DNA of 22,843 nucleotides from an uncultured Clostridia bacterium (GCA_904502015.1 CAJGEA010000011.1:1-22843), one strand, 5' to 3'. Shown: positions 1-8,096, counted from the first letter of the stretch. Numbers and translations are program-made. The notes: a model not told the origin generated them from the letters alone.

Positions 1-511
1 CCTCGTCCTTGCCGATGATGGGCAGGTAGGCGATGTCGGGGAACATTTCCTCGAGCAGAGTAAATATCTGCTCTTTCGGAGACGTCTTCACCACGATCTG
101 ATCCGCCATGTCAAAGCGGCGGATGAGGTCGCAGAGCTCGCGGGGATAGCGCCAGAATTTGTCAACGTTGATAAAACACTTCCCCTTGCACAGCTCAAAG
201 ACCTCCTCCATAGTGGGGATACCGAACTGCGTGGGCGTGCGGTCGTAGTTGAGATAGCGAAGGGCTCTGACCTCCTCGTCCCGCAGATTGGAAATGGAGC
301 ATTCCACGCCCAGGTGGCGGGGTTCCATATCGGGATGAAAGCTGTATAAGGTACCGTCGGCAGACATATTGGCATCCACCTCGATCATGTCTGCTCCCTG
401 AGTCAATGCGGCCGTATAGGCGGCCATCGTATTGCAGGGAACGTTTCCCGCACTGGAGCCTCGGTGGGCGACGATCAGCAGTCGCTCGGCGGCAGCATCA
501 AAAAGGTTCAT
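1..511 (-). CDS. glycerophosphodiester phosphodiesterase, partial (3' end outside window)
   Basis: The frame is open from an ATG at 511 to the left edge, giving about 170 residues. It probably hydrolyses glycerophosphodiesters to glycerol-3-phosphate and an alcohol (GDPD/UgpQ family, TIM barrel). Visible motifs are the catalytic HRG at residues 16-18, the metal ligands E44 and D46 in MIEVDANMSADG, and H59 in SFHPD. No signal peptide or membrane segment is seen at the N-terminus, so a cytosolic enzyme is likely. The start is set by AAAGGAG with a suitable spacing before ATG; a promoter lies at 582-610. One oddity is that the usual P-E-N-T motif after HRG reads PCNT here (C26 in place of Glu). 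The family call is firm; the substrate is unknown. Confidence 0.88.
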   Translation of the reverse strand, partial: MNLFDAAAERLLIVAHRGSSAGNVPCNTMAAYTAALTQGADMIEVDANMSADGTLYSFHPDMEPRHLGVECSISNLRDEEVRALRYLNYDRTPTQFGIPTMEEVFELCKGKCFINVDKFWRYPRELCDLIRRFDMADQIVVKTSPKEQIFTLLEEMFPDIAYLPIIGKDE

Positions 512-581
512 AGTGCTCTCCTTTGACAAAGCATCCCGACACCCGCATCCGCAGATTTGGTCGGAATGGATAATTTACCTC

Positions 582-610
582 ATTTTATCACATTATTTTC
601 CCACCGTCAA
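582..610 (-). promoter_or_regulatory. promoter for the GDPD gene
   Basis: On the minus strand, a TTGACG box (610-605) is followed by a 17-base spacer and TAAAAT (587-582), with TGA directly before the -10. It lies about 70 bases upstream of the ATG at 511. It is back to back with the topoisomerase promoter, so 512-740 is a divergent control region without another gene. Confidence 0.6.
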
Positions 611-654
611 CCGGTAGAGCAAATATATTTTTATTTGAAAGTGTTGAAAAAACC

Positions 655-683
655 TTGTAATTTTCCACCGTATATGTTATAAT
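655..683 (+). promoter_or_regulatory. promoter for the GyrB/ParE-like gene
   Basis: TTGTAA (655-660), a 17-base spacer and TATAAT (678-683) with an extended -10 (TGT). The weak -35 is offset by the consensus -10. The transcript would begin near 690, about 50 bases before the ATG at 741. Confidence 0.65.
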
Positions 684-740
684 GAAAGAAATATACTTGC
701 AATCGCCCATGCGGGCGAGCTTGACATAAAGGAGATCAGA

Positions 741-2801
741 ATGGCCACTGAAAAAACAAAGAAGACCGACACCGCCACCACCGCCAAGAAGCCCGAAAAG
801 GCCAAAAAGCCCGCCGCGCCCGCTGAGTACGGCGACCAAAGCATCACTGCCCTGCGCGGTGCAGACCGCGTGCGCAAGCGCCCCGGCGTCATCTTCGGCT
901 CGGACGGTCTGGACGGCTGCGAGCACTCCTTCTTCGAGATCCTCTCCAACTCGGTGGACGAGGCGCGCGAGGGTCACGGCTCGGTCATCCGCGTGACCTA
1001 CTACATCGACCACAGCATTGAGGTGGACGACCACGGCCGCGGTGTGCCGCTGGGCTGGAACGAGCGCGAGCAGCGCTGGAACTGGGATCTCATTTACTGT
1101 GAGCTTTATGCGGGCGGTAAATACAACAACAACAGCGGCAACTCGGCCTACGAATACTCCCTTGGTTTGAACGGTCTCGGCGCGTGCGCCACCCAGTACA
1201 GCTCGGAGTACATGACCGTCACCTCCTACGACGGTAAGATGAAGCGGCACATTGAGTTCCGCCGAGGCGAGCCCGTAACCGAGCTCATCGAGGAACCCCT
1301 TGACAGGAAATCGGCGCGCACGGGCACCGTGGTACGCTGGCGCCCCGACCTTGAGGTTTTTACCGACATCAAAATCCCAGCCGAATTCTTTGCCGACGTC
1401 ATGCACCGTCAGGCAGTGGTCAACGCGGGCATCCGCTTCGACCTCGCCATCCAGCAGCCCGACGGCAGCTTCACCGAGCAATCCTTCACCTACCAAAACG
1501 GTATTTCGGACTACATCTCGGGCATCGTAGGCGAGAACAGCATCACAGCTCCCGTTCTGTGGCATCTTGAAACCCAAGGTAAAGACCGCGACGACAAGGA
1601 CGAGTACAAGCTCAAGGCCGACGTGTCCTTCTGCGTGTCCAACACCGTCCACATGACCGAATACTACCACAACTCCAGCCACCTGGAGTACGGCGGCTCC
1701 CCCGACCGCGCCGTGCGCATGGCGTTTACCTACGCGGTGGACAAGTACCTCAAAAATAACGGTAAATATACCAAGAGCGAGTCCAAGGTGACCTACCCCG
1801 ACATCGCCGACTGCCTCGTTCTGGTCATCAACAGCTTCTCCACTCAGACGTCCTACGAGAACCAGACCAAGAAATCCATCACCAACAGCTTTATCTACGA
1901 GGCGCTCAACGAATTCATGCGCCAGCAGCTTGAGGTGTATTTCATCGAGCATCCCACCGAGGCCGAGCTGTTCGCCAATCAGGTACTCGTGAACAAGCGT
2001 AGCCGCGAAACCGCCGAATCCACCCGTCTGAATCTCAAGAAAAAGCTGACGGGCACCATCGATATCTCCAACCGCGTGGAGAAATTCGTCAACTGCCGCA
2101 CCAAGGATCCTGAGCGCCGCGAGCTCTACATCGTAGAGGGCGACTCGGCGCTCACCTCGGTCAAGCTGGCGCGCGACGCCGAATTCCAGGCGGTCATCCC
2201 CGTGCGCGGTAAGACACTCAACTGTCTGAAGGCCGACTACGAGCGCATTTTCAAGAGCGACATCATCACCGATCTGCTCCGCGTGATCGGCTGCGGCGTG
2301 GAGATCACGGGCAAGGTCAAGGGCGATATTTCGTCGTTCGATCTGGGCCAGTTGCGTTGGTCTAAGATCATCCTCTGTACCGATGCCGACGAGGACGGAT
2401 TCCAGATCCGCACCCTGCTGCTGACTCTGTTCTACCGTCTGCTCCCCACCCTGCTCCGCGAGGGCAAGGTATTCATTGCCGAGTCTCCCCTCTTTGAGAT
2501 CACCACCAAGAAGGAGACGCTGTTTGCCTACGACGAGTTTGAGAAGGCCAAGATTCTGAGGGAGCTGGGGGACACTAAGTACACACTTCAGCGCTCCAAG
2601 GGCTTGGGCGAGAATACCGCCGCCATGATGAGCCAGACCACCATGAACCCCGCCACCCGCCGCCTCATCGCCATCACCCCCGCCGAGGCCGAGGCCACCG
2701 CGCGGATGTTCGACGTACTGCTCGGCGACGATCTCGCGGGCCGTAAGGCGTTCATCGCCGAGCACGGACGGCAGTACATGAAGGTCGCCGACATTGATTG
2801 A
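741..2801 (+). CDS. type IIA topoisomerase subunit B (GyrB/ParE-like), divergent
   Basis: This is the ATPase and TOPRIM subunit of a type IIA topoisomerase, 686 residues. Residues 1-30 form a Lys/Ala/Thr-rich tail. The GHKL ATPase then shows N70 and D73 in LSNSVDEA, D97 in DDHGRG, and the lid GLNGLGA, which reads GLHGVGA in most gyrases. The transducer keeps QTKK. The TOPRIM domain retains E466 (EGDSA) and D548/D550 (DADEDG). EGDSA is followed by LTS rather than the usual GGSA, and the end has SKGLGEN. Catalytic residues are therefore present although the sequence is divergent. AAAGGAG lies 8 bases before the ATG. No subunit A gene adjoins it: the next gene is an unrelated membrane protein. 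GyrB and ParE cannot be told apart by eye. A second, specialised topoisomerase beside the housekeeping gyrase is an inference. Confidence 0.9.
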   Translation: MATEKTKKTDTATTAKKPEKAKKPAAPAEYGDQSITALRGADRVRKRPGVIFGSDGLDGCEHSFFEILSNSVDEAREGHGSVIRVTYYIDHSIEVDDHGRGVPLGWNEREQRWNWDLIYCELYAGGKYNNNSGNSAYEYSLGLNGLGACATQYSSEYMTVTSYDGKMKRHIEFRRGEPVTELIEEPLDRKSARTGTVVRWRPDLEVFTDIKIPAEFFADVMHRQAVVNAGIRFDLAIQQPDGSFTEQSFTYQNGISDYISGIVGENSITAPVLWHLETQGKDRDDKDEYKLKADVSFCVSNTVHMTEYYHNSSHLEYGGSPDRAVRMAFTYAVDKYLKNNGKYTKSESKVTYPDIADCLVLVINSFSTQTSYENQTKKSITNSFIYEALNEFMRQQLEVYFIEHPTEAELFANQVLVNKRSRETAESTRLNLKKKLTGTIDISNRVEKFVNCRTKDPERRELYIVEGDSALTSVKLARDAEFQAVIPVRGKTLNCLKADYERIFKSDIITDLLRVIGCGVEITGKVKGDISSFDLGQLRWSKIILCTDADEDGFQIRTLLLTLFYRLLPTLLREGKVFIAESPLFEITTKKETLFAYDEFEKAKILRELGDTKYTLQRSKGLGENTAAMMSQTTMNPATRRLIAITPAEAEATARMFDVLLGDDLAGRKAFIAEHGRQYMKVADID

Positions 2802-2820
2802 TCCCAAAGGAGAATCCGAT

Positions 2821-3708
2821 TTGAAACATCTGTTTTCGGTCGATCGCACGGAAGATCGCACCCACGACGAATTTGACTCCACCCCCTACGTCGCCGCCCG
2901 TGTATCCGACGAGGTACGCGAAAAGCTAAACGCGGCGTTCTCGGAGGAGGTGGTCAACCCCACTCCTGCCGAAACCGAGGAATCGACCGCCGCCAAACGA
3001 AAAATTCGCGAGTCCTGGTGGCTGTGCGTGGGTTGCGCGGCAGGCGCGATCGCTACCTACTTCGCGTTGGAGGAGCTGGGCTTGATGGAATCCGCCTCGG
3101 CATCTCTCATCCTGCCAATCGCCCTGCTGGGCGCAAGCATGGTGTTTAACGTTCGCGCAAGGAAGCTGGAGCGGGCGCGCTTGAGCGCCGCCCGTCCCGA
3201 CACCTCCACCGACATCAAGGCCGCTGTGGAGCGGTTTGAGGCCGCCTCCCGTGAGGCAGCGCGCGAGCTGGGCATTCCCGACGATGCCAAGGCGCTGGAC
3301 GTACTCCCCTTCTATTATAGAATGAAAAACGGTACCCCCGCACGCCTCGGAAAACGGAATCGCTACGAGAATCTCGGTGTCTCGGCGTATCGGATGGGGG
3401 AGCGTCTTTGCCTTGCCACCGCGCAGGAGCGGCTGGAGATTCCGATTTCGGATATCCAAGGCTACCGTCTCTACGACCGCGAGTACACCGTGGATATGTG
3501 GCTCAAGGAGCAGGCCTCGGACAGTGAGGCCTACGCCAAGTACAACATCCGCAAGAGCGGATTCCTTGGGCGGCGCGCCCGTACCCTCTGCGGCGTTTCC
3601 ATCCGTCATGAGAGCGGCGAGGAATACGAGCTGCTCGTCCCCGCCTACGATCTCCCCATTTTGCAGGCGCTCGTGCCCATGCGTGAGATCAAGACCGCAG
3701 ACGAGTAA
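2821..3708 (+). CDS. membrane protein of unknown function
   Basis: I do not recognise this 295-residue protein. An acidic N-terminus of about 60 residues is followed by two hydrophobic segments, roughly residues 60-80 (WWLCVGCAAGAIATYFALEE) and 88-107, ending in a basic RARKLERAR stretch. A Glu/Ala-rich helix and a mixed alpha/beta region follow. The C-terminal half (YENLGVSAYRMGERLCLATA onward) is strand-rich and vaguely like a PH-type domain; that is only an impression. The start is taken as TTG 2821 because AAAGGAG (2806-2812) sits 8 bases before it. The earlier TTG at 2794 would overlap the topoisomerase gene and has no comparable site. The 19-base gap to the preceding stop indicates a shared transcript with the topoisomerase gene. 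Confidence 0.7.
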   Translation: MKHLFSVDRTEDRTHDEFDSTPYVAARVSDEVREKLNAAFSEEVVNPTPAETEESTAAKRKIRESWWLCVGCAAGAIATYFALEELGLMESASASLILPIALLGASMVFNVRARKLERARLSAARPDTSTDIKAAVERFEAASREAARELGIPDDAKALDVLPFYYRMKNGTPARLGKRNRYENLGVSAYRMGERLCLATAQERLEIPISDIQGYRLYDREYTVDMWLKEQASDSEAYAKYNIRKSGFLGRRARTLCGVSIRHESGEEYELLVPAYDLPILQALVPMREIKTADE

Positions 3709-3728
3709 TTTCCCGTATTTTGTTCTGG

Positions 3729-3769
3729 TTCGAGCGTGTCTTGTGCAATGTGCCCAAGGTACGCTCGAA
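3729..3769 (+). terminator. hairpin after the topoisomerase-membrane protein operon
   Basis: TTCGAGCGT (3729-3737) pairs with ACGCTCGAA (3761-3769), with an inner CTTG/CAAG stem. No good T-run follows, so it may be a 3' stabilising or Rho-type end rather than a full intrinsic terminator. Confidence 0.45.
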
Positions 3770-3809
3770 ATATTATGCCATTTTGTCTCATTTTTCTTAT
3801 CGAATTTGC

Positions 3810-3838
3810 TTGACAAGACGAGACAAACATGGTATAAT
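3810..3838 (+). promoter_or_regulatory. rplJ-rplL promoter
   Basis: Perfect consensus: TTGACA (3810-3815), a 17-base spacer, and TATAAT (3833-3838) preceded by TGG (extended -10). It is about 220 bases before rplJ, so the transcript carries the L10 leader. Confidence 0.9.
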
Positions 3839-3849
3839 ATCCGAGTAGC

Positions 3850-4006
3850 AATCCAACTATCCAAAGACAGCAGGTTCCCGTAAAAGCGTGACCGCAAGGT
3901 CAGCCACCCTGCCGAGGAGATCATATCACCGCCCGACTTGTCGGGTGTATTTGTGTGAGTCTTTCCTCGGTGGCGTGACGCCAAACGGGAGAAAGATTCT
4001 TTTTTT
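3850..4006 (+). ncRNA. L10 ribosomal protein leader with attenuator
   Basis: This matches the known Firmicutes L10 leader, which binds the L10/L12 complex for autoregulation of rplJ-rplL. Seen directly: the motif AAGACAGCAGG near 3864 facing CCTGC (3908-3912); a long-range stem CCGAGGA (3912-3918) with TCCTCGG (3964-3970); and an inner hairpin CCCGAC/GTCGGG (3932-3945). A terminator-like stem, AGTCTTTC (3958-3965) with GAAAGATT (3991-3998), is followed by seven T (4000-4006). The terminator's left arm shares bases with the 3' arm of the long-range stem, so the two folds should exclude each other. The family is recognised from memory; the detailed switch is inference. Confidence 0.88.
3958..4006 (+). 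terminator. attenuator terminator upstream of rplJ
   Basis: The stem AGTCTTTC/GAAAGATT contains one G-U pair that exists only in the plus-strand RNA. It encloses a small GGCG/CGCC hairpin (3972-3982) and precedes a T7 run. It would stop transcription when the leader is in its repressed form. Confidence 0.7.
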
Positions 4007-4061
4007 GTCCGAAAGGACGGTCCGTAAGGACGACAATTCACACTGGGAGGTGAAAAACCAA

Positions 4062-4604
4062 ATGCCGAGTAATGCAATTCTGGAGCAGAAGCAGAAAGCT
4101 GTCGCTGAGCTGGCTGATCTCATTAAGGCTTCCGTCTCGGGTGTTATCGTGAACTATCAGGGTATCACCGTTGAGAAGGACACCGCCATGCGTAAGGCTC
4201 TCCGCGAGGCAGGCGTTAAGTACATGGTTGTGAAGAACACCATGACCGGACGCGCTTGCGAGATGTGCGGCTACGACGCCCTCAAGGCTAACCTGACGGG
4301 TATGACCGCTATCGCGATCAGCGAGAATGATGCTATCGCTCCCGCTAAGATCCTGAAGGAGTACGACGAGAAGATCGAATCCTTCCACATCGTAGCAGGC
4401 TATGTAGACGGTAACGTTCTGGACGCAGACGGCGTCAAGGAGCTCGCCAGCATTCCTTCCAAGGAAGTTCTGGTTGCCAAGTTCCTGGGCAGCATCCAGT
4501 CCCCCATCTACAAGTTCGCTTACGCTATCAAGGCAGTCGCCGAGAAGGAGGAGGCTCCCGCAGAGGAGGCCGCTCCCGCCGAGGAGGCTCCTGCAGAGGC
4601 TTAA
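4062..4604 (+). CDS. rplJ: 50S ribosomal protein L10
   Basis: The 180-residue protein anchors L7/L12 dimers to 23S rRNA at the ribosomal stalk. The N-terminus (AILEQKQKAVAELADLIKAS, then VIVNYQGITV) and MVVKNTM are typical of L10. The C-terminal helix that binds L12 is followed by an Ala/Glu/Pro tail (EEAPAEEA type), longer than in most L10 proteins. The frame is open upstream to 3888, but that part is the structured leader. The start at 4062 is fixed by GGGAGGTG (4045-4052) and by homology. It is the first gene of the operon with rplL and is controlled by the L10 leader. Confidence 0.96.
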   Translation: MPSNAILEQKQKAVAELADLIKASVSGVIVNYQGITVEKDTAMRKALREAGVKYMVVKNTMTGRACEMCGYDALKANLTGMTAIAISENDAIAPAKILKEYDEKIESFHIVAGYVDGNVLDADGVKELASIPSKEVLVAKFLGSIQSPIYKFAYAIKAVAEKEEAPAEEAAPAEEAPAEA

Positions 4605-4638
4605 TCGCCACACCCCAACGGGTCGCGTAAAGCCCTCC

Positions 4639-4657
4639 GCGTGCCGAGTAGGCGCGC
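4639..4657 (+). other. hairpin in the rplJ-rplL spacer
   Basis: GCGTGCC (4639-4645) pairs with GGCGCGC (4651-4657) through a U-G pair valid only in the plus-strand RNA. The 127-base spacer holds no promoter that I can see. The hairpin may affect processing or the L12:L10 ratio; this is inference. Confidence 0.4.
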
Positions 4658-4731
4658 ACCACTTTGCGGCGTGATCTCAAAGAGGTCAGCCGACACAAAT
4701 TCACACATAACATTTCAGGAGGTATATTGAA

Positions 4732-5112
4732 ATGGCAAACGAGAAGATTACCGCTATTGTTGAAGAGATCAAGTCTCTGACCATTCTGGAGCTCAACGAG
4801 CTGGTTAAGGCTGTTGAGGAGGAGTTCGGCGTATCCGCTGCTGCTCCCGTTGCTGTTGCCGGTGCTGTTGCCGGTGCTGCTGCTCCCGCTGCTGAGGAGA
4901 AGACCGAGTTCGACGTTATCCTGGCATCCGCAGGCGACCAGAAGCTGAAGGTCGTTAAGGTTGTTAAGGAGGCTCTGGGCCTGGGTCTGAAGGAAGCTAA
5001 GGACATCGTTGACAACGCTCCCAAGACTCTGAAGGAAGGCGTTTCCAAGGAAGAGGCTGAGAAGATCAAGGCTGAGCTCGCCGAGGTTGGCGCAACTGTC
5101 GAGATCAAGTAA
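4732..5112 (+). CDS. rplL: 50S ribosomal protein L7/L12
   Basis: This 126-residue protein is the multicopy stalk protein that recruits translation GTPases. An N-terminal dimerisation region ([20 protein letters not shown]) is followed by an Ala/Val/Pro-rich hinge at about residues 37-57. The C-terminal domain begins at EKTEFDVIL and contains [20 protein letters not shown], the classic factor-binding surface. AGGAGGT ends 8 bases before the ATG, an almost ideal site that suits the high expression needed for several copies per ribosome. It is the last gene of the operon and is followed by three hairpins. Confidence 0.98.
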   Translation: MANEKITAIVEEIKSLTILELNELVKAVEEEFGVSAAAPVAVAGAVAGAAAPAAEEKTEFDVILASAGDQKLKVVKVVKEALGLGLKEAKDIVDNAPKTLKEGVSKEEAEKIKAELAEVGATVEIK

Positions 5113-5131
5113 TTTCGCCACCAGTTCCGAT

Positions 5132-5160
5132 CCGACGGGTATCCCCGTGATGCCCGTCGG
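5132..5160 (+). other. hairpin downstream of rplL
   Basis: CCGACGGG (5132-5139) pairs perfectly with CCCGTCGG (5153-5160) around a 13-base loop. There is no T-run, so it is a 3' UTR stem rather than a terminator. Confidence 0.5.
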
Positions 5161-5190
5161 AACAAACCCGCATACCTGCTGTTGGATTGA

Positions 5191-5224
5191 AACAGGCCGA
5201 CCCGTATGGGATCGGCCTGTTTTT
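5191..5224 (+). terminator. rplL intrinsic terminator
   Basis: AACAGGCCGA (5191-5200) pairs with TCGGCCTGT (5212-5220) and is followed by a T-run. Confidence 0.88.
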
Positions 5225-5239
5225 GCATCTGTCACGAAC

Positions 5240-5276
5240 AAAATGCCCCCGCGCGCATAGCACGCGGGGGCATTTT
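5240..5276. terminator. bidirectional terminator between rplL and trkH
   Basis: AAAATGCCCCCGCG (5240-5253) and CGCGGGGGCATTTT (5263-5276) form a 14-bp stem, with T-rich ends on both strands. It serves as a second rplL terminator and as the end of the trkA-trkH transcript. Confidence 0.85.
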
Positions 5277-5287
5277 CATTATAGGGG

Positions 5288-6724
5288 TCACCGTTTCCAC
5301 GTAGAGGGAGCGAACAGCACCAGCATGGGGAACAATTCCAAACGGCCTGCCAGCATATCGAAAATCAAAACCAGCTTTGACGGGATGGAGAAAAAGGCGA
5401 AATTCCCCGTGGGGCCCACCTTACCAAGACCCGGGCCGACATTGTTCAGCGTCGCCGCAACGGCGGTGAAGTTGGTCACAAGGTCGTGGTCGTCAAAGGA
5501 TATAAGGATCACCGATGCAACAAAAATGAGCAGATACCACACCATATACACGTTGGTCGCCTGCACCACCGTTCGATCCACGGGACGCTTGTCCAGCATG
5601 ACCTTCTTGACGCGGCGGGGGTGAATGAGGTCGCCGATAGAGTTGAACGCACCGCGAATAAGGATCTGAATACGCGATATTTTGATACCGCCGCCCGTTG
5701 ATCCCGCGCACGCACCGACAAACATCAAAAGGACAAGCACGGTGCGCGACAGCTCGGGCCACAGATCGAAATTCTCGGTAGCAAAGCCCGTGGTGGAAAT
5801 GACGGTCGCCACCGAAAATGCCGCGTGGCGTAATGCATCACCCACGTTCTGATACATAGATACAATGTTGAGCGTGACCACCGTGACCGCACCCGCTACA
5901 ATAATCGCAAACGCGCGAAGCTCAGTGTTCAGCACTTCCTTGACGCGGCCGAGAAACAGCATATAGTAGCAGGTAAAATTCACAGAAAACAGGAGCATAA
6001 ACACGGTAACAACAATCTGAACGTAAGGGGAGAAGGACGCCATGCTGTCGTTACAAAACCCAAAGCCGCCTGTACCCGCAGTGGCGAACGAGGTGTTCAG
6101 AGCCTCAAAAGCCGTCATATCACCCAGCAGAAGTAGAATGAACATGATAAAGGTCATGCCCAAATAAATAGCATAAAGGATGAGAGCGGTGGTTCGGACG
6201 CGAGGAACCAGCTTGCTGACATCGGGTCCCGGGCTTTCGGCCCTCATGATGTGCATATTCTGTCCGCCGCTAAGGGGGACGAAAGCCATGATAAAGACCA
6301 ACACGCCCATACCGCCTACCCAATGCGTAAAGCTTCGCCACATAAGTATGGAGCGAGGCAATTCCTCTACAGACGCGAGAATGCTGGAACCCGTTGTAGT
6401 AAAGCCCGACACGGTCTCAAACAGGGCGTCGATATAATTGGGAATCCACCCCGAAAGAAAGAGCGGAAGGGCTCCGAACAAGCTGAGCACGATCCAAGAG
6501 AGGGACACGATGACGAAACCCTCTCGCGCGTACAAGACGGTATCACGGGGCTTGCCGAGTCGGCAGAGTAGACCCAACAGGGCACAGATCGCCATGGTAG
6601 CAAAGAAAAACAGCAACTCTCGCCACTCCCCATACACCATAGCGGTGACGGAGGGAACCAGCATAAAGATCGCCTCAAACCACAAGATCCAGCCCAGCAC
6701 GTTTTTGATCATACGGTAATTCAT
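5288..6724 (-). CDS. trkH: TrkH/KtrB-family potassium channel subunit
   Basis: This is the integral membrane subunit for K+ uptake, 478 residues with many hydrophobic segments. The four pore loops of the family are visible: SGFTTTGSS (about residues 106-114), FATAGTGGFG (about 213-222), ISTTGFATE (about 310-318) and NNVGPGLG (about 428-435), each with the central selectivity glycine. HWVGGMG, and GSTGGGIKI near residue 342, are further family signatures. The frame stays open to 6790, but the start at 6724 is preferred: GAGGGG lies just before it and MNYRMIKN matches the family N-terminus. It starts 13 bases after trkA ends, so the two are translated from one mRNA. Whether to call it TrkH or KtrB is not decidable here. 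Confidence 0.93.
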   Translation of the reverse strand: MNYRMIKNVLGWILWFEAIFMLVPSVTAMVYGEWRELLFFFATMAICALLGLLCRLGKPRDTVLYAREGFVIVSLSWIVLSLFGALPLFLSGWIPNYIDALFETVSGFTTTGSSILASVEELPRSILMWRSFTHWVGGMGVLVFIMAFVPLSGGQNMHIMRAESPGPDVSKLVPRVRTTALILYAIYLGMTFIMFILLLLGDMTAFEALNTSFATAGTGGFGFCNDSMASFSPYVQIVVTVFMLLFSVNFTCYYMLFLGRVKEVLNTELRAFAIIVAGAVTVVTLNIVSMYQNVGDALRHAAFSVATVISTTGFATENFDLWPELSRTVLVLLMFVGACAGSTGGGIKISRIQILIRGAFNSIGDLIHPRRVKKVMLDKRPVDRTVVQATNVYMVWYLLIFVASVILISFDDHDLVTNFTAVAATLNNVGPGLGKVGPTGNFAFFSIPSKLVLIFDMLAGRLELFPMLVLFAPSTWKR

Positions 6725-6737
6725 AGGATCACGCCCC

Positions 6738-8096
6738 TCACAGCAGAATGTCGGAAATATCGTCCAACCCCATCGGGCGAGACACCACAATGACGCGGTC
6801 TCCTACACGAATGCGGTCATGACCGCGGGGAATGATAACCTGCTCATCATGGATAATGGCAGCGATGAGCACCTGATCCTTGAACGTCAGCTCCTTGAGG
6901 GGCGTGTCCGTCACCGCGGATTCCTCTCTCACCTTGAACTCAGCGGCCTCGACCTTGCCCTTGATCACGTTGTAGAGGGTTTCCATGTTGCTGCCCCTGG
7001 AGTTCTTCATGGCACGGACGTAACGCACGATCATATCGGCAGTCACGTTTTTGGGGTAGAGGGTGGAATCCAGATCCAGATGCTTAATCACGTCGTCAAA
7101 ATCCACGCGGTTGACCTTGGTAATGACCTTTCCGCACCCTACGCTCTTGGCAAACAGGGACAGAAAAATATTTTCCTCGTCAAGATTTGTCAACGCGACG
7201 AACGCCTCCGAGCCTCGGATGCCCTCTTCCAGCAAAAGCTCACGGTCGGATGCGTCCCCTTCTATCACGTCTACCTCGTCAAGCTCGACCGACAGCTCCC
7301 CGGCGCGCTCGTGATCCTTTTCAATGATCTTAACCTTCGTGCCCGTCGGGCGCAGGATGGTACAGAGATAGTGGGCGATCTCGCCGCCGCCCGCCACGAT
7401 GACGCGCTTGACGGGGCGCATTTTGTAATCAATTTTACGGAAGAAATCGGCGGCGTTACGGGGGGATGCAATGATGGAAATAATGTCCCGCTCGGCAAAC
7501 ACCGAGTTGCCGTTGACAATATATGCCTCGTCGCCACGCTCAATGGTGCAAACCAGCACGTCACACCCCAGCTTGGCCACCACGTCACGCACCGTCATGC
7601 CCACGAGACGGCTGCCCTCAGGCATACGGAACTTCATAAGCTCCACGCGGCCGCGGGCGAAGGTGTCGATCTTGATCGCCGACGGAAAACGCAACACGCG
7701 CGCGATCTCGGCGGCGGCGGTATATTCGGGGTTGATGACCATGGCAAGCCCCAGCTCGTCCTTGAGATAGGGCGCCTCGGCGCTGTAATCGGGATTTTGA
7801 ATACGCGCGATCGTCTTACAGTCGTTGCCCGCTTTTTTGGCAATCAAACAGCACAAAAGATTCAGCTCGTCCGAACCCGTAACGGCAATGAGCAGGTCGG
7901 CATCGCCAATGCCTGCCTCACCCTGCACCGCGTGCGTCGCTCCGTTGCCGATCACGCCCTTGACGTCCAGCCGCGCGGTCAACCCCCGCACCTTTTCGGC
8001 ATCAATGTCAATGACGGTGACGTTATTCCCTTCTCCGCCAAGCTGCTCGGCAAGAGCCTGTCCGACTCGGTCACAGCCCACGATCATAATATTCAT
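6738..8096 (-). CDS. trkA: Trk system potassium uptake regulatory protein (two RCK units)
   Basis: This cytosolic protein of 452 residues gates TrkH by nucleotide binding. It has two tandem RCK_N/RCK_C units. The first Rossmann fold reads IMIVGCDRVGQALAEQL, with VIDID ending the second strand; the second reads VIVAGGGEIAHYL, with IIEKD. Each is followed by an RCK_C domain (for example LVGMTVRDVV and DTPLKELTF). The ATG at 8096 is chosen because GGAG precedes it by 6-7 bases and MNIMIVG is the usual beginning; upstream in-frame ATGs run into the leader hairpin. It is the first gene of the operon with trkH, behind a consensus promoter and a structured leader of about 170 bases. RCK_C domains in Firmicutes often bind c-di-AMP; that cannot be judged here. 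Confidence 0.94.
   Translation of the reverse strand: MNIMIVGCDRVGQALAEQLGGEGNNVTVIDIDAEKVRGLTARLDVKGVIGNGATHAVQGEAGIGDADLLIAVTGSDELNLLCCLIAKKAGNDCKTIARIQNPDYSAEAPYLKDELGLAMVINPEYTAAAEIARVLRFPSAIKIDTFARGRVELMKFRMPEGSRLVGMTVRDVVAKLGCDVLVCTIERGDEAYIVNGNSVFAERDIISIIASPRNAADFFRKIDYKMRPVKRVIVAGGGEIAHYLCTILRPTGTKVKIIEKDHERAGELSVELDEVDVIEGDASDRELLLEEGIRGSEAFVALTNLDEENIFLSLFAKSVGCGKVITKVNRVDFDDVIKHLDLDSTLYPKNVTADMIVRYVRAMKNSRGSNMETLYNVIKGKVEAAEFKVREESAVTDTPLKELTFKDQVLIAAIIHDEQVIIPRGHDRIRVGDRVIVVSRPMGLDDISDILL

Noticed and set aside
588..2882. Minus-strand ORF of 764 codons opposite the topoisomerase gene
   Set aside because: Antisense shadow: low-complexity Gly/Val/Leu-rich product, no ribosome binding site, and it runs over the topoisomerase promoter.
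3888..4061. N-terminal extension of L10
   Set aside because: The frame is open by chance through the L10 leader and attenuator. The ribosome binding site and homology place the start at 4062.
2926..4077. Minus-strand ORF of 383 codons across the L10 leader
   Set aside because: It crosses a consensus promoter, the leader RNA and the membrane protein gene on the opposite strand.
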